A DNA stretch of 64,000 nt, taken from the NCBI RefSeq assembly GCF_003349955.1, contig NZ_QLKQ01000014.1:1-64000 (forward strand), given 5' to 3'. The first letter of the stretch is position 1. The number at the start of each line of letters is the position of its first letter. This DNA is from Azospirillum brasilense. Its GTDB lineage: Bacteria > Pseudomonadota > Alphaproteobacteria > Azospirillales > Azospirillaceae. Below the pieces are notes generated by a model. That model was not told the DNA's origin. It worked only from the letters and a program-made list of their open reading frames with translations, and did no database searches. The translations under genes and the position numbers were made by a program. Of the stretch, positions 32,518-42,198 are shown one piece after another.

Positions 32518-35340
32518 TTGCCGGGCAGCAACGTCGTCATCGTCGAATCGCCGGCCAAGGCGAAAACGATCAACAAATACCTTGGCTCGGACTACACCGT
32601 GGTGGCCAGCTTCGGCCATGTGCGCGACCTTCCGGCGCGCGACGGATCGGTGCGTCCGGACGAGGACTTCGCCATGGACTGGGAGCTGGGCGACCGCTCC
32701 AAGCGCCACATCGACGAGATCGCCAAGGCGGTCAAAGGGGCCGAGCGCGTCTATCTCGCCACCGACCCGGATCGCGAAGGGGAAGCCATCGCCTGGCATT
32801 TGTCGGAGCTGCTGCGCGAAAAGCGGCTGATCGACGACTCCAAGGTCCAGCGCATCACCTTCAACGAGATCACCAAGAGCGCCGTCCAGGCCGCGCTGGA
32901 GGCCCCGCGCGACGTCTCGCGGGAGCTGGTGGACGCCTATCTGGCGCGCCGCGCCCTCGACTATCTGGTCGGCTTCACCCTGTCGCCGGTGCTGTGGCGC
33001 AAGCTGCCGGGCTCGCGCTCGGCGGGCCGCGTTCAGTCGGTGGCGCTGCGCCTGATCTGCGAGCGCGAGTCGGAGATCGAGGTCTTCAAGCCGCAGGAAT
33101 ACTGGACCATCGAGGTGGGCTTCGCCACGCCGGGCGGCGCCTCCTTCACGGCCCAGCTCACCCAGCTCGACGGCAAGCGGCTCGACAAGTTCGCCCTGCC
33201 CGCCCGCGAGGCGGCGGAGGCCGCGGTGGCGCGCATCAGCCCGCAGTCCTTCTCGGTCGCGACGGTGGAGCGCAAGCAGAGCCGCCGCAACCCCTCCCCG
33301 CCCTTCACCACCTCGACCCTGCAACAGGAGGCCTCGCGCAAGCTGGGCTTCGGCGCCACCCGCACCATGCGCACCGCGCAGCGGCTCTATGAGGGCGTGG
33401 ACATCGGCGGCGAGACGGTCGGCCTCATCACCTACATGCGAACCGACGGCGTCAGCCTGTCGCAGGAGGCCATCGAGGGCGCCCGCAACCTGATCGGCTC
33501 CCATTGGGGCGAGCGCTACGTGCCGGCGCAGCCGCGCGTCTACAAGACCGCCGCCAAGAACGCCCAGGAAGCCCACGAGGCCATCCGCCCGACCGACCTG
33601 TTCCGCCGCCCCGAGGAGGTCTCCTCCTACCTGGAAGGCGACGAGCTGCGGCTGTACGAGCTGATCTGGAAGCGCACGCTGGCCAGCCAGATGGAAAGCG
33701 CGGTGCTGGATCAGGTGGCGGTGGACATCGCCTCGCCGTCCAAGGACGTCGTGCTGCGCGCCACCGGCTCGGTCGTCGTGTTCGACGGCTTCCTCAAGGT
33801 CTATCAGGAGGACCGCGACGACGGCGCCGCCGACGACGACCAGGAGCGCCGCCTGCCCGCCATGGAGCAGGGCGACGCCCTCGCCCGCGGCGACATCAGC
33901 CCGGAACAGCATTTCACCCAGCCGCCGCCCCGCTACACCGAGGCCAGCCTGGTCAAGAAGCTGGAAGAGCTGGGCATCGGCCGCCCGTCCACCTACGCCT
34001 CCATTCTCCAGGTGCTCCAGGACCGCAACTACGTGCGGCTGGACAAGCGGCGCTTCATCCCGGAGGACCGCGGCCGTCTGGTCACCGCCTTCCTGAAGAA
34101 CTTCTTCAACCGCTACGTCGAGTACAACTTCACGGCGGACCTGGAGAACAAGCTCGACGAGATTTCGGACGGGCGGATCGACTGGAAGACCGTGCTGCGC
34201 GACTTCTGGCGCGCCTTCCACGTCGCGGTGGACGGGACCAAGGATCTGACGATCACCCAGGTGCTGACCACGCTGGACGAGGAGCTGGGGCCGCACTTCT
34301 TCCCGACCAACACCGACAACGGCACGCCGGGCCACGACCCGCGCGTCTGCCCGGTGTGCAGCCAGGGCCGGCTGGGGCTGAAGCTCGGCAAGATGGGCGC
34401 CTTCATCGGCTGCTCGCGCTACCCGGACTGCCGCTACACCCGCCCGCTCGCCGTTGCCAACGACGAGAACGGCGAGGCGCAGGAAGGCCCGCGCGAGCTG
34501 GGCAACGATCCCGAAACCGGCCTGCCGGTGACCGTGCGGCGCGGTCCCTACGGCGCCTACATCCAGCTCGGTCCGCCCCCGGTGGCCGCCGCCCCGGCCG
34601 AGGCGGTGGTCGAGGAAGCCCCCGTCGACGGCAAGAAGACCAAGGGCAAGAAGAAGGTCAAGGTCGAGGCTCCGAAACCCAAGCGCGTCTCGCTGCCCAA
34701 GGGCATGGCCGCCGCCGACGTTGATCTCGACACGGCGCTGAAGCTGCTCGCCCTGCCGCGCAGCATCGGCAACCACCCGGAGACGGGCGAGGACATCAGC
34801 GCCGGCATCGGCCGCTTCGGCCCCTACCTGAAGCACGGCAGCGTCTACAAGTCGCTGACGCCCGACGACGACGTGCTGACCATCGGCATCAACCGCGCGG
34901 TCGATCTGCTGGCCGGCGCCGCCAAGAAGGCGTCGGCCCCGGCCAAGACGCTGGGCGACCACCCGAAGACCGGCAAGCCGGTGACCACCGGGTCCGGCCG
35001 CTTCGGTCCCTACGTCAAGCACGGCTCCGTCTACGCCTCCATCCCCAAGGGCACGGAAGCGGACAGCGTGACGCTGGAGCAGGCGCTGGAGCTTCTGGAG
35101 GCCAAGGCCGCCAAGGACGCCGCCAAGAAGGGCAAGGCTCCGAAGGACGCCGAACCGGCGGCGGCCAACGGTGCCGAGGCGCCCGCCAAGGCCGAGAAGG
35201 CGACCAAGGCCAAGGCGAGCGCTACCAAGAAGGAGCCGGCGAAGAAGGACGCGGCGAAGAAGGCCGCTCCGAAAAAGGCGGCCGCCAAGAAGGAAGACGC
35301 GGGGGACGAGGAAAAGCCTGCCGCCCGCAAGCGGGCGTGA
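32518..35340 (+). CDS. topA: DNA topoisomerase I
   Basis: A 940-residue type IA topoisomerase that relaxes negative supercoils. The Toprim domain begins VVIVESPAKAKTINKYLG and includes TDPDREGEAIAWHL. The catalytic tyrosine is Tyr306 in GLITYMRTDGVS. A single zinc-ribbon-like motif (CPVCSQGRLG, then GCSRYPDCRYT) lies near residue 610, followed by two Topo_C repeats (PRSIGNHPETGEDISAGIGR and KTLGDHPKTGKPVTTGSGR). The last 80 residues are a lysine/alanine-rich basic tail that should bind DNA. The start is TTG at 32518; the conserved motif begins six codons later, so no downstream ATG would preserve it. Confidence 0.95.
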   Translation: MPGSNVVIVESPAKAKTINKYLGSDYTVVASFGHVRDLPARDGSVRPDEDFAMDWELGDRSKRHIDEIAKAVKGAERVYLATDPDREGEAIAWHLSELLREKRLIDDSKVQRITFNEITKSAVQAALEAPRDVSRELVDAYLARRALDYLVGFTLSPVLWRKLPGSRSAGRVQSVALRLICERESEIEVFKPQEYWTIEVGFATPGGASFTAQLTQLDGKRLDKFALPAREAAEAAVARISPQSFSVATVERKQSRRNPSPPFTTSTLQQEASRKLGFGATRTMRTAQRLYEGVDIGGETVGLITYMRTDGVSLSQEAIEGARNLIGSHWGERYVPAQPRVYKTAAKNAQEAHEAIRPTDLFRRPEEVSSYLEGDELRLYELIWKRTLASQMESAVLDQVAVDIASPSKDVVLRATGSVVVFDGFLKVYQEDRDDGAADDDQERRLPAMEQGDALARGDISPEQHFTQPPPRYTEASLVKKLEELGIGRPSTYASILQVLQDRNYVRLDKRRFIPEDRGRLVTAFLKNFFNRYVEYNFTADLENKLDEISDGRIDWKTVLRDFWRAFHVAVDGTKDLTITQVLTTLDEELGPHFFPTNTDNGTPGHDPRVCPVCSQGRLGLKLGKMGAFIGCSRYPDCRYTRPLAVANDENGEAQEGPRELGNDPETGLPVTVRRGPYGAYIQLGPPPVAAAPAEAVVEEAPVDGKKTKGKKKVKVEAPKPKRVSLPKGMAAADVDLDTALKLLALPRSIGNHPETGEDISAGIGRFGPYLKHGSVYKSLTPDDDVLTIGINRAVDLLAGAAKKASAPAKTLGDHPKTGKPVTTGSGRFGPYVKHGSVYASIPKGTEADSVTLEQALELLEAKAAKDAAKKGKAPKDAEPAAANGAEAPAKAEKATKAKASATKKEPAKKDAAKKAAPKKAAAKKEDAGDEEKPAARKRA

Positions 35341-35376
35341 CGCCTCACTTCATAAACATCGACAACGCTGTCTTAA

Positions 35377-35493
35377 CCCTCTCCCCTCCGGGGAGAGGGT
35401 GGCCCGCAGGGCCGGTGAGGGGGTTGCGCGTGTCACTACGTTCGGCACAAGCGCATCCCCCTCACCCTAACCCTCTCCCCGGAGGGGAGAGGG
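35377..35493. repeat. REP/BIME-like palindromic repeat cluster
   Basis: Two hairpins with arms CCCTCTCCCC and GGGGAGAGGG lie at 35377-35399 and 35471-35493 and flank a centre with GGTGAGGGGGTTGCG and its inverted partner. It is the same element as at 1761-1943 and fills the gap between convergent topA and the DUF2459 gene. The hairpins could also help to terminate transcription. Confidence 0.85.
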
Positions 35494-35515
35494 GAAAAAA
35501 CGCGCTCTTCACCCC

Positions 35516-36187
35516 CTACCGCACCCAACGCATGACGCCGCCCTCGAACGGTGTCCAAGCGCCCACGGTCACTCCGGCGGCGCGCAGGGCCTTGCCGGTC
35601 CATTCGTTGCAGGTCGCGACCGGGCTGTAATGGCCGACCGCCTCGTAGAAGAGGTCGGTCACGCCGTAGCCGCTGCCCGGCAGGGGCATCACCCTCCCCG
35701 CTCCGTCCCGGCGGAAGCTGTCGCGCACGAAGGCCGCCAGGGCATGGTACTGTTCCTCGCCCAGCACCAGCGCGCCGCAATCCGGGCTCCTCGCCGGGCT
35801 GTGCAACGCGTAGACATGCATCACCGACGGCCCGCGGCCGAATAGGGCGGACAGGGCCGTGGCGAACCGCAGGTCCGACCATTGGCGGGTTTCCAGATAA
35901 AAGGCGCGGTCGCCCCATCCGAAGGAGCGATGGCTCGCCCGGGGACCGGCGCCGGGAAAATCGCCGTCCGGCAGGTCGATGGTCCAGTCCACGGTGTCCG
36001 TGACGGCGGGAAGCACCAGATCGGTGTGGATGCCGTTGGTGCAGACAAAGACCTCCGCGCCCTCCCGCGCCGCCGGCCGCCCCTCCACCGCGAGACGGGA
36101 AAGCACCGCAGAGGCCAGCAGGTAGGCTCCGGCCGCAATCGCCGGAATGGCCAACGCCAACGCCACCCCGTTCCGTACCACCCTCAT
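35516..36187 (-). CDS. DUF2459/TIGR02117-type protein of unknown function
   Basis: A 223-residue protein with one N-terminal membrane helix or uncleaved signal (residues 8-27) and an extracytoplasmic domain. Family features are VFVCTNGIHTDLVLPAV, then FGWGDRAFYLETRQWSDL, and C-terminal CNEWTGKALRAAGV. The arrangement is reminiscent of a cysteine-hydrolase-like fold, but no activity is established. I used the ATG at 36187; the longer reading lacks a signal-like start. It faces away from the rnr gene. Confidence 0.8.
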   Translation of the reverse strand: MRVVRNGVALALAIPAIAAGAYLLASAVLSRLAVEGRPAAREGAEVFVCTNGIHTDLVLPAVTDTVDWTIDLPDGDFPGAGPRASHRSFGWGDRAFYLETRQWSDLRFATALSALFGRGPSVMHVYALHSPARSPDCGALVLGEEQYHALAAFVRDSFRRDGAGRVMPLPGSGYGVTDLFYEAVGHYSPVATCNEWTGKALRAAGVTVGAWTPFEGGVMRWVR

Positions 36188-36312
36188 GGATGCGCTCCCG
36201 CCACGCCCGGCACGGTTCTGGCGCGCCTTTGTGGCGGAGCCATGGCGCGGCGGTTGGATTCGCCGCGCCCAGGGCTTACTTAAGCGGTCCACTCTCCACG
36301 GCACGGATTCCC

Positions 36313-38598
36313 TTGACCGACACCTCCCGCCGCTCCGGCAGCTTTCCCGATAAGGACACGGTCCTCTCCTTCATCCGCGACAGCGCGACTCCGGTCGGCA
36401 AGCGCGAGATCGCGCGCGCCTTCAAGCTGTCGGGCAGCGACGACCGCGAACGGCTGAAGGCGTTGCTGAAGGAGTTGGAGGCCGACGGCGCCGTGGAACG
36501 CGGGCGCAACAAACGCGTCGCCCCGCCGCAGTCGCTGCCGGAGGTCGCCGTGCTGGAGGTGACCGGTGCCGACGCGGACGGCGAGGTCACCGCCCGCCCG
36601 GTCACCTGGACCGGCGAGGGCAACCCGCCGCGCATCTTCTTGATGCCGGAGCGGAAGGGCCACCCGACGCTGGGGACCGGCGACCGGGTGCTGGCGAAGC
36701 TCAGCCGCGTCAACGACCGGCTCTACGAGGCCCGCACCATCCGTCGGCTGGACGGCACGGTGGGGCGCGTTCTCGGCGTCTATTACCCGGCGGCGGACGG
36801 TGGACGGATCGTCCCCACCGACAAGCGCAACAAGACCGAACTGCTGGTCCTCCCGGCCAACCGCAACGACGCCGAGCCGGGCGAGCTGGTCCTGGCCGAC
36901 CTGCTGCCGGCCTCCCGGATGGGCTTGCCGCAGGCCCGCGTCGCGGAGCGGCTGGGCCACACGGCGGAGCCGCGCGCCGTCAGCCTGATCGCCGTCCACA
37001 CCCACGGGCTGCCCACCGACTTCCCGCCCGCCGCCCTGCGCGAAGCGTCGCACGCCGCCGTGCCCTCCCTGACCGGACGGACCGACCTGCGCGAGTTGCC
37101 GCTGGTGACCATCGACGGCGCCGACGCCCGCGATTTCGACGACGCGGTGTGGGCGGAGCCGGACCCCGACCCGGCGAACGACGGCGGCTGGCATCTGGTG
37201 GTCGCCATCGCCGACGTGGCCTTCTACGTGCGCCCCAACTCGGCGCTGGACCGGGCGGCCTACGAGCGCGGCAACTCCGTCTATTTCCCCGACCGCGTCG
37301 TGCCGATGCTGCCGGAGGCGCTGTCCAACGACCTCTGCTCGCTCCGCCCCCATGAGGACCGCGCCTGCGTCGCGGCGCATTTGTGGATCGACCGCCACGG
37401 CGCGCTGCTGCGGCACCGCTTCGTGCGCGGTCTGATGCGCTCCGCCGCGCGCCTGACCTACGAGCAGGTGCAGGCGGCCCGCGACGGGGCGCCGGACGAG
37501 GCGACGGCGCCGCTGCTGGACGCCGTCATCGCGCCGCTCTACGGCGCCTACGCCCGCCTGTGGGCGGCCCGGCAGCGCCGCGGCACGCTGGAACTCGACC
37601 TGCCGGAACGGCGCGTCCGGCTGGACGGGCGCGGGCGGGTGGCGGAGATCGCGCCGCGCGAGCGCCTCGACAGCCACCGGCTGATCGAGGAGTTCATGAT
37701 CTGCGCCAACGTCGCGGCGGCCGACAGCCTGGAGCGGGCCGGCATGCCCGGCCTGTTCCGCGTGCACGACCAGCCGTCGCTCGCCAAGCAGGAGGCGCTG
37801 CGCGAGTTCCTGACCGGCATTGGCTACACGCTGCCGCGGGTGCCCCGGCTGTCCCCGGCCCATTTCACCGCAATTCTCGACCGCGCCGCCGGAACGGCGG
37901 AGTCGCAGCTGGTCAGCGAAGTCATCCTGCGCAGCCAGTCGCAGGCCGAATACAGCCCGGAGAACATCGGCCATTTCGGCCTGTCGCTGGACCGCTACGC
38001 CCACTTCACCTCGCCGATCCGCCGCTACGCCGACCTGATCGTCCATCGCGCGCTGATCCGCGCGCACGGGCTGGGGCCGGGCGGGCTGGACGACGCGGCC
38101 ATGGCCGGGCTGGCCGACATCGGCGAGCACATTTCGATGACCGAGCGCCGCGCCGCCACCGCCGAGCGCGACGCCATCGACCGTTTCACCGCCGCCTTCC
38201 TGGCCGACCGCGTGGGCGCCCTGTTCACCGGACGGATTTCCGGAGTCACCCGCTTCGGCCTGTTCATCCGGCTCGACGAGAACGGGGCCGACGGGCTGAT
38301 CCCCGCCAGCACCCTGCCCGACGACCAGTACGAGCATGACGAGCGCGCCCACGCCCTGGTCGGCCAGCGCACCGGCCGCAGCTACCGGCTGGGCGCCGCG
38401 GTGACGGTGGTGCTGATGGAGGCCGACCCGCTGACCGGCAGCACCCTGTTCGCCCTGCCCCGCGCCGAAGACGATTCGACCGGACGGTTGATTGGTGGGA
38501 CCGATCATCCGTTGCAATCCGGCCACCCCGATCGCCCCACGGGAAACGCCCGTTTCGCGGGCCGTGCAACCCAGAAGCAACGGAAGCGTGGCCGCTGA
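36313..38598 (+). CDS. rnr: Ribonuclease R
   Basis: A 761-residue 3'-to-5' exoribonuclease that degrades structured RNA. The N-terminal winged-helix region (SFIRDSATPVGKREIARAF) is followed by cold-shock-like domains. The RNB catalytic domain shows TIDGADARDFDDAVWA with the metal-binding aspartates, later SPIRRYADLIVHRAL. A C-terminal S1 domain begins LFTGRISGVTRFGLFIRL. The TTG at 36313 gives a family-like N-terminus; an in-frame ATG at 36190 would add 41 unusual residues. The protein lacks the very long basic tail of the enterobacterial enzyme. Confidence 0.92.
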   Translation: MTDTSRRSGSFPDKDTVLSFIRDSATPVGKREIARAFKLSGSDDRERLKALLKELEADGAVERGRNKRVAPPQSLPEVAVLEVTGADADGEVTARPVTWTGEGNPPRIFLMPERKGHPTLGTGDRVLAKLSRVNDRLYEARTIRRLDGTVGRVLGVYYPAADGGRIVPTDKRNKTELLVLPANRNDAEPGELVLADLLPASRMGLPQARVAERLGHTAEPRAVSLIAVHTHGLPTDFPPAALREASHAAVPSLTGRTDLRELPLVTIDGADARDFDDAVWAEPDPDPANDGGWHLVVAIADVAFYVRPNSALDRAAYERGNSVYFPDRVVPMLPEALSNDLCSLRPHEDRACVAAHLWIDRHGALLRHRFVRGLMRSAARLTYEQVQAARDGAPDEATAPLLDAVIAPLYGAYARLWAARQRRGTLELDLPERRVRLDGRGRVAEIAPRERLDSHRLIEEFMICANVAAADSLERAGMPGLFRVHDQPSLAKQEALREFLTGIGYTLPRVPRLSPAHFTAILDRAAGTAESQLVSEVILRSQSQAEYSPENIGHFGLSLDRYAHFTSPIRRYADLIVHRALIRAHGLGPGGLDDAAMAGLADIGEHISMTERRAATAERDAIDRFTAAFLADRVGALFTGRISGVTRFGLFIRLDENGADGLIPASTLPDDQYEHDERAHALVGQRTGRSYRLGAAVTVVLMEADPLTGSTLFALPRAEDDSTGRLIGGTDHPLQSGHPDRPTGNARFAGRATQKQRKRGR

Positions 38599-38750
38599 GT
38601 CACAGTGGTGGACATTCCACGACAAAGAGTCTTGCCCCCGACTTTTGTCCCGCCAGCCCTCATTTCTGAAGTGCTATTCCTTATCCGTTCGAATCCGGCG
38701 GGCAACCGTCCGGGTCCGCCTGTGGGAAAGGAGGCCGCGTACGGCGCGCC

Positions 38751-40337
38751 ATGGGCATACGGAAACGAGGATTTTCGCCGCGCGGGCGTCTGTCGGTCCC
38801 GCTCGCGGCCGCCATGCTCGCGGTTGGCCTCGGAAGCCTCGGCGAGACGCTGCCCCGTCCGGCCGCAGCCGCGACCGAGGCCGCCTTCGTCAGCGAGCAG
38901 GTCTTCGCCGTCGCGTACGGCAAGATCGCCGAAGTGTATCTCCAACAGGTTGATTTCGGCCGCCTTGGGCTGGACGGGCTGAAGGGTCTCGCGACCATCG
39001 ACCCGACCGCCCGCGCCGAACGCCAGGGCAACACCGTACGCCTGTACGTCTCCGGAAGCGTGATCGGGGAATACGCCGCCCCCTCCCTGTCCGACGCCGC
39101 CGGCTGGGCCGCCCTGACCACCAAGGCGGTGGAGCGCGCCCGCCTCTATTCCCCCACCCTCTACCAGGCGGTGCCGGAGCGGGTCTATCAGGTGGTCCTC
39201 GATTCCGTGATGACGGATCTGGACGGCTATTCCCGCTACACCGGCACCCAGCGCGCCACCAGCGAGCGCGCCCAGCGCGAGGGGTACGGCGGGATCGGCC
39301 TGTCGCTGGAGACGGCGAACGGGCGCACCCTGATCCGCAACGTGCTGCCGCGCAGCCCGGCCGACCGTGCCGGAATCCGCGGCGGTGACCAGCTTCTGGC
39401 GATCGACGGCGACCTGACCGCGCGCCTGAGCGAGTCGGACATGCGCGACCGGCTGCGCGGCCCAACCGGGACCATGGTCCTGCTGACCGTGGCGCGCGAC
39501 AACAACCCGCCGCGCCGCGCCCCCCTCCGGCGCGAGCGCGTGGTTCCCAACACCGTGAACGCCAGCGTGTCCGAGCAGGTCGGGGTGCTCAAGGTGGACC
39601 GCTTCAACGCCGCCACCGCCTCCAACCTGCGCGACGCCGTGCTGTCGACGCGGCAGAGCGTGGGCAAGGGCCTGCGGGGCTTCGTGCTCGACCTGCGCGG
39701 CAACCCCGGCGGCCTGCTCGACCAGGCGGTCGCGGTGGCCGACCTGTTCATCGCCCAGGGCAAGATCATCACGACCGAGGGCCGCCACCCCGACAGCCGC
39801 CAGCGCTTCGAGGCCAGCCCCGACGACATCGCCGAAGGCTTGCCGCTGGTCGTTCTGGTCGACGGACGGTCCGCCTCCTCCGCCGAGGTGGTGGCGGCGG
39901 CGCTCCAGGACTCGGGGCGCGCGGTTGTGGTCGGCGCCTCCTCCTACGGCAAGGGCAGCGTCCAGACGGTGACCCGCCTGCCCAACGACGGCGAGCTGTT
40001 CCTGACCTGGAGCCGAATCTACACGCCCGCGGGCTACACCCTGCACCGCCAGGGCGTTCAGCCGACGGTCTGCACCAGCCGCGCCGGCCAGGACGATCCC
40101 GTCGCCCTGCTGTCCGACCTGCGCGACGGCCGGGCCCGCCCGATGACCCAGTTCGCCGGCTGGCGCGCCCGCGCCGCCGACGACGAGGAGGCGCTGGCCC
40201 GCCTGCGCGAGGCCTGCCCGTGGAAGGAGCATGAACCGGAACTGGACGTGAAGGTGGCGCTGCGCCTTCTCGCCGAACCGGCGCTCTACCAGCGCGCGGT
40301 CGCCCTGTCCTCCACCAACACGGTGGCCGAGCGCTGA
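38751..40337 (+). CDS. S41-family carboxyl-terminal processing protease
   Basis: A 528-residue exported serine protease of the CtpA/Prc type. An N-terminal signal or anchor (FSPRGRLSVPLAAAMLAVGL) is followed by a helical region, a PDZ domain (GGIGLSLETANGR, VLPRSPADRAGIRGGDQLL) and the S41 core (GFVLDLRGNPGGLLDQAV). The catalytic serine lies in DGRSASSAEVVAAALQ and the general-base lysine in SYGKGSVQTVTRLP. It probably trims or degrades periplasmic or membrane proteins. A strong bidirectional hairpin follows the stop. Confidence 0.9.
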   Translation: MGIRKRGFSPRGRLSVPLAAAMLAVGLGSLGETLPRPAAAATEAAFVSEQVFAVAYGKIAEVYLQQVDFGRLGLDGLKGLATIDPTARAERQGNTVRLYVSGSVIGEYAAPSLSDAAGWAALTTKAVERARLYSPTLYQAVPERVYQVVLDSVMTDLDGYSRYTGTQRATSERAQREGYGGIGLSLETANGRTLIRNVLPRSPADRAGIRGGDQLLAIDGDLTARLSESDMRDRLRGPTGTMVLLTVARDNNPPRRAPLRRERVVPNTVNASVSEQVGVLKVDRFNAATASNLRDAVLSTRQSVGKGLRGFVLDLRGNPGGLLDQAVAVADLFIAQGKIITTEGRHPDSRQRFEASPDDIAEGLPLVVLVDGRSASSAEVVAAALQDSGRAVVVGASSYGKGSVQTVTRLPNDGELFLTWSRIYTPAGYTLHRQGVQPTVCTSRAGQDDPVALLSDLRDGRARPMTQFAGWRARAADDEEALARLREACPWKEHEPELDVKVALRLLAEPALYQRAVALSSTNTVAER

Positions 40338-40338
40338 G

Positions 40339-40372
40339 CCTTTTTCCGCCCCGATTTGCGGGCGGAAAAAGG
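40339..40372. terminator. Bidirectional rho-independent terminator after the protease gene
   Basis: CCTTTTTCCGCCC (40339-40351) and GGGCGGAAAAAGG (40360-40372) form a perfect 13-base stem with an 8-base loop. The A/T runs at the stem ends give a weak U-tract in either direction. It separates the protease gene from rpmG. Confidence 0.75.
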
Positions 40373-40407
40373 ACTCGGATCGGCCCTTCCGGCCAGTTTA
40401 CAAAGGC

Positions 40408-40435
40408 TTGACATCGCGGCTGTAGCGGGTATCTT
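40408..40435 (+). promoter_or_regulatory. Sigma-70-type promoter of rpmG
   Basis: A consensus -35 box TTGACA (40408-40413) and a -10-like TATCTT (40430-40435) are separated by 16 bases, about 64 bases upstream of the rpmG start. This is the clearest housekeeping-type promoter seen in the window. Confidence 0.6.
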
Positions 40436-40498
40436 CCCCCGCTACGACGCCGCCCCGCCGGGCTGGCGGGTCACGGATTTTTAGTCGGGATTGAGATC

Positions 40499-40666
40499 AT
40501 GGCGAAGCAGAACACCGTCCTCATCAAGCTGGTGAGCACGGCCGACACCGGCTTCTTCTACGTGAAGAAGAAGAACCCGAAGAAGACCACCGAGAAGCTG
40601 TCGTTCCGCAAGTACGACCCGGTGGCTCGCAAGCACGTCGAGTTCAAGGAAGCCAAGATCAAGTAA
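40499..40666 (+). CDS. rpmG: 50S ribosomal protein L33
   Basis: A 55-residue basic protein, [20 protein letters not shown], followed by [10 protein letters not shown] and ending EFKEAKIK. This is the cysteine-free form of L33 found in proteobacteria, with the usual length. It sits in the large ribosomal subunit near the E site. It has its own strong promoter upstream and a strong terminator 25 bases downstream, so it is a monocistronic unit. Confidence 0.95.
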   Translation: MAKQNTVLIKLVSTADTGFFYVKKKNPKKTTEKLSFRKYDPVARKHVEFKEAKIK

Positions 40667-40691
40667 GGTTTCCCCGGGACCACCGGAATCG

Positions 40692-40717
40692 AAAAGGCCG
40701 CCTTTCGGCGGCCTTTT
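40692..40717. terminator. Rho-independent terminator after rpmG
   Basis: AAAAGGCCGCC (40692-40702), loop TTTC, and GGCGGCCTTTT (40707-40717) form a perfect 11-base stem with a U-run at the end. The symmetry lets it serve both rpmG and the convergent pleD gene. Confidence 0.9.
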
Positions 40718-40773
40718 GCTTGTCCGGAGGGGCTCAAGCTTCCGTCAGGAGCCCACCGATCACCCAGCGCCCG

Positions 40774-42171
40774 TCAGGGGGCCAGCAGGGCGTCGGCGCG
40801 GGGATCGGCGATGGTGCGGTTGCGCCCGGCGCGCTTGGCCTCGTAGAGCGCGTCGTCGGCCCGGCGGATCAGCCCTTCGGCGGTATCGCCCAGCCGGCCG
40901 CCGACCGTGACGCCGATGGACACGGTGACCGGGATCTCACCCACGTCGGCGGTCACCTTGAACAGGGTGTCGGCGATGCGGGTGCGCAGCCGCTCCGCCA
41001 CCGTCAGCGCCGCATCGACATCGGTGTCCGGCAGGATCACCACGAACTCCTCGCCGCCGAGCCGCGCCACCAGATCGAAGGTGCGCAGGTTGCGGCTGGC
41101 CCGGCCGGACACCTCCTTCAGCACCTCGTCGCCCACGGTGTGGCCGTAGCTGTCGTTGACGACCTTGAAGTGGTCGATGTCGAACAGCAGGATCGCCACC
41201 GGCTTGTGGTTGTCGATCGCCCGTTCCAACAGCCGCGGCAGATGGGCGTTGATGTAGCGGCGGTTGAAGACGCCCGTCAGGCTGTCGGTCAGCGCCATGG
41301 ACAGGCTCTGCTCGTAGTTCGCGCGCAGCCGCTCCTGGTAGCGCTTGCGCCGAATCTGCGTGCGGGCGCGGGCCAGCAGTTCGTTCCGGTCGATCGGCTT
41401 GATGACGTAATCGTTGGCGCCCAGTTCCAGCCCTTTGGCGACGCGGTTGAGGTCGCCCTCATCCACCACCAGCAGGATCGGCACCTGCCGCGTGCGCTCG
41501 TGCGAGCGCAGTTGGGAACACAGGCGCAGTCCATCCTCGTTCATCAGGGTCAGGCTGATCACCACGAGATCCAGATCGTCGCCCAGCGCGCGCTCCAGCG
41601 CCGTGGCGCAGGTGTCGGCGGACATGACGTGGCCATGGTCGCGCTGCAGCGTCTCGGCGATCTTGGCCAGATCGAGCCGCGAGTCCTCCAGAACCAGGAT
41701 GCGGGCCCCCTCATAGGACTCGCTGTGCAGCGTGCCGGTCGGCTCCAGAACCCCGAACTGGCCGGAGGTGGTCTCGCGCAGCCGCCATTCGTCCATCATC
41801 ATCTTCAGGCGGACGAGCGACCGCACCCGCGCGAACAGGGCGATGTCGTTGACCGGCTTGGTCAGGAAGTCGTCGGCCCCGGCCTCCAGACCACGAACGC
41901 GGTCGGCGCCGTCGGACAGGGCGGTGACCATCACCACCGGAATGTGCATGGTCGCGGGGTCGGAGCGGATCTTCTCGCACACCTCGAACCCGTCCATGCC
42001 CGGCATCATGACGTCCAGCAGAACGATGTCCGGAGACTCGCGCCGGATCACCTCCAGCGCCTCGGGACCATTGCTGGCGGTGATGACGTTGAAATACTCG
42101 CGCGTCAGCTTCGCCGCGAGCAGCTTCACGTTCGGAAGGACATCATCGACGACGAGGACGCGAGCGGACAT
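40774..42171 (-). CDS. pleD: Diguanylate cyclase response regulator PleD
   Basis: A 465-residue protein of REC-REC-GGDEF architecture that makes cyclic di-GMP when phosphorylated. The first receiver is complete (VVDDVLPN, phosphoacceptor Asp53 in LLDVMMPGMDG, lysine in LTKPVND). The second receiver (about 155-270) has Ser206 in place of the aspartate and acts as an adaptor for dimerisation, as in Caulobacter PleD. The GGDEF domain has an intact active site GGEEF (372-376) and an inhibitory RxxD site (Arg363-Asp366) five residues earlier. It follows divK by 27 bases; in Caulobacter both belong to the cell-polarity circuit. Confidence 0.93.
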   Translation of the reverse strand: MSARVLVVDDVLPNVKLLAAKLTREYFNVITASNGPEALEVIRRESPDIVLLDVMMPGMDGFEVCEKIRSDPATMHIPVVMVTALSDGADRVRGLEAGADDFLTKPVNDIALFARVRSLVRLKMMMDEWRLRETTSGQFGVLEPTGTLHSESYEGARILVLEDSRLDLAKIAETLQRDHGHVMSADTCATALERALGDDLDLVVISLTLMNEDGLRLCSQLRSHERTRQVPILLVVDEGDLNRVAKGLELGANDYVIKPIDRNELLARARTQIRRKRYQERLRANYEQSLSMALTDSLTGVFNRRYINAHLPRLLERAIDNHKPVAILLFDIDHFKVVNDSYGHTVGDEVLKEVSGRASRNLRTFDLVARLGGEEFVVILPDTDVDAALTVAERLRTRIADTLFKVTADVGEIPVTVSIGVTVGGRLGDTAEGLIRRADDALYEAKRAGRNRTIADPRADALLAP

Positions 42172-42198
42172 GGAACGTGCGACCGATCCCGTAAAAGG

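Noticed and set aside
32158-35022. Open frame of over 900 codons opposite topA
   Set aside because: High GC content leaves long open antisense frames; topA is unmistakable and the reverse product has no domain.
36190-36312. Upstream in-frame ATG extension of rnr
   Set aside because: The 41 extra residues are Arg/His-rich and unlike ribonuclease R N-termini; the TTG at 36313 gives a family-like start.
38680-38710. GTTCGAATCC, resembling a tRNA T-loop
   Set aside because: The flanking five-base arms do not pair, and no anticodon or acceptor stem can be built around it.
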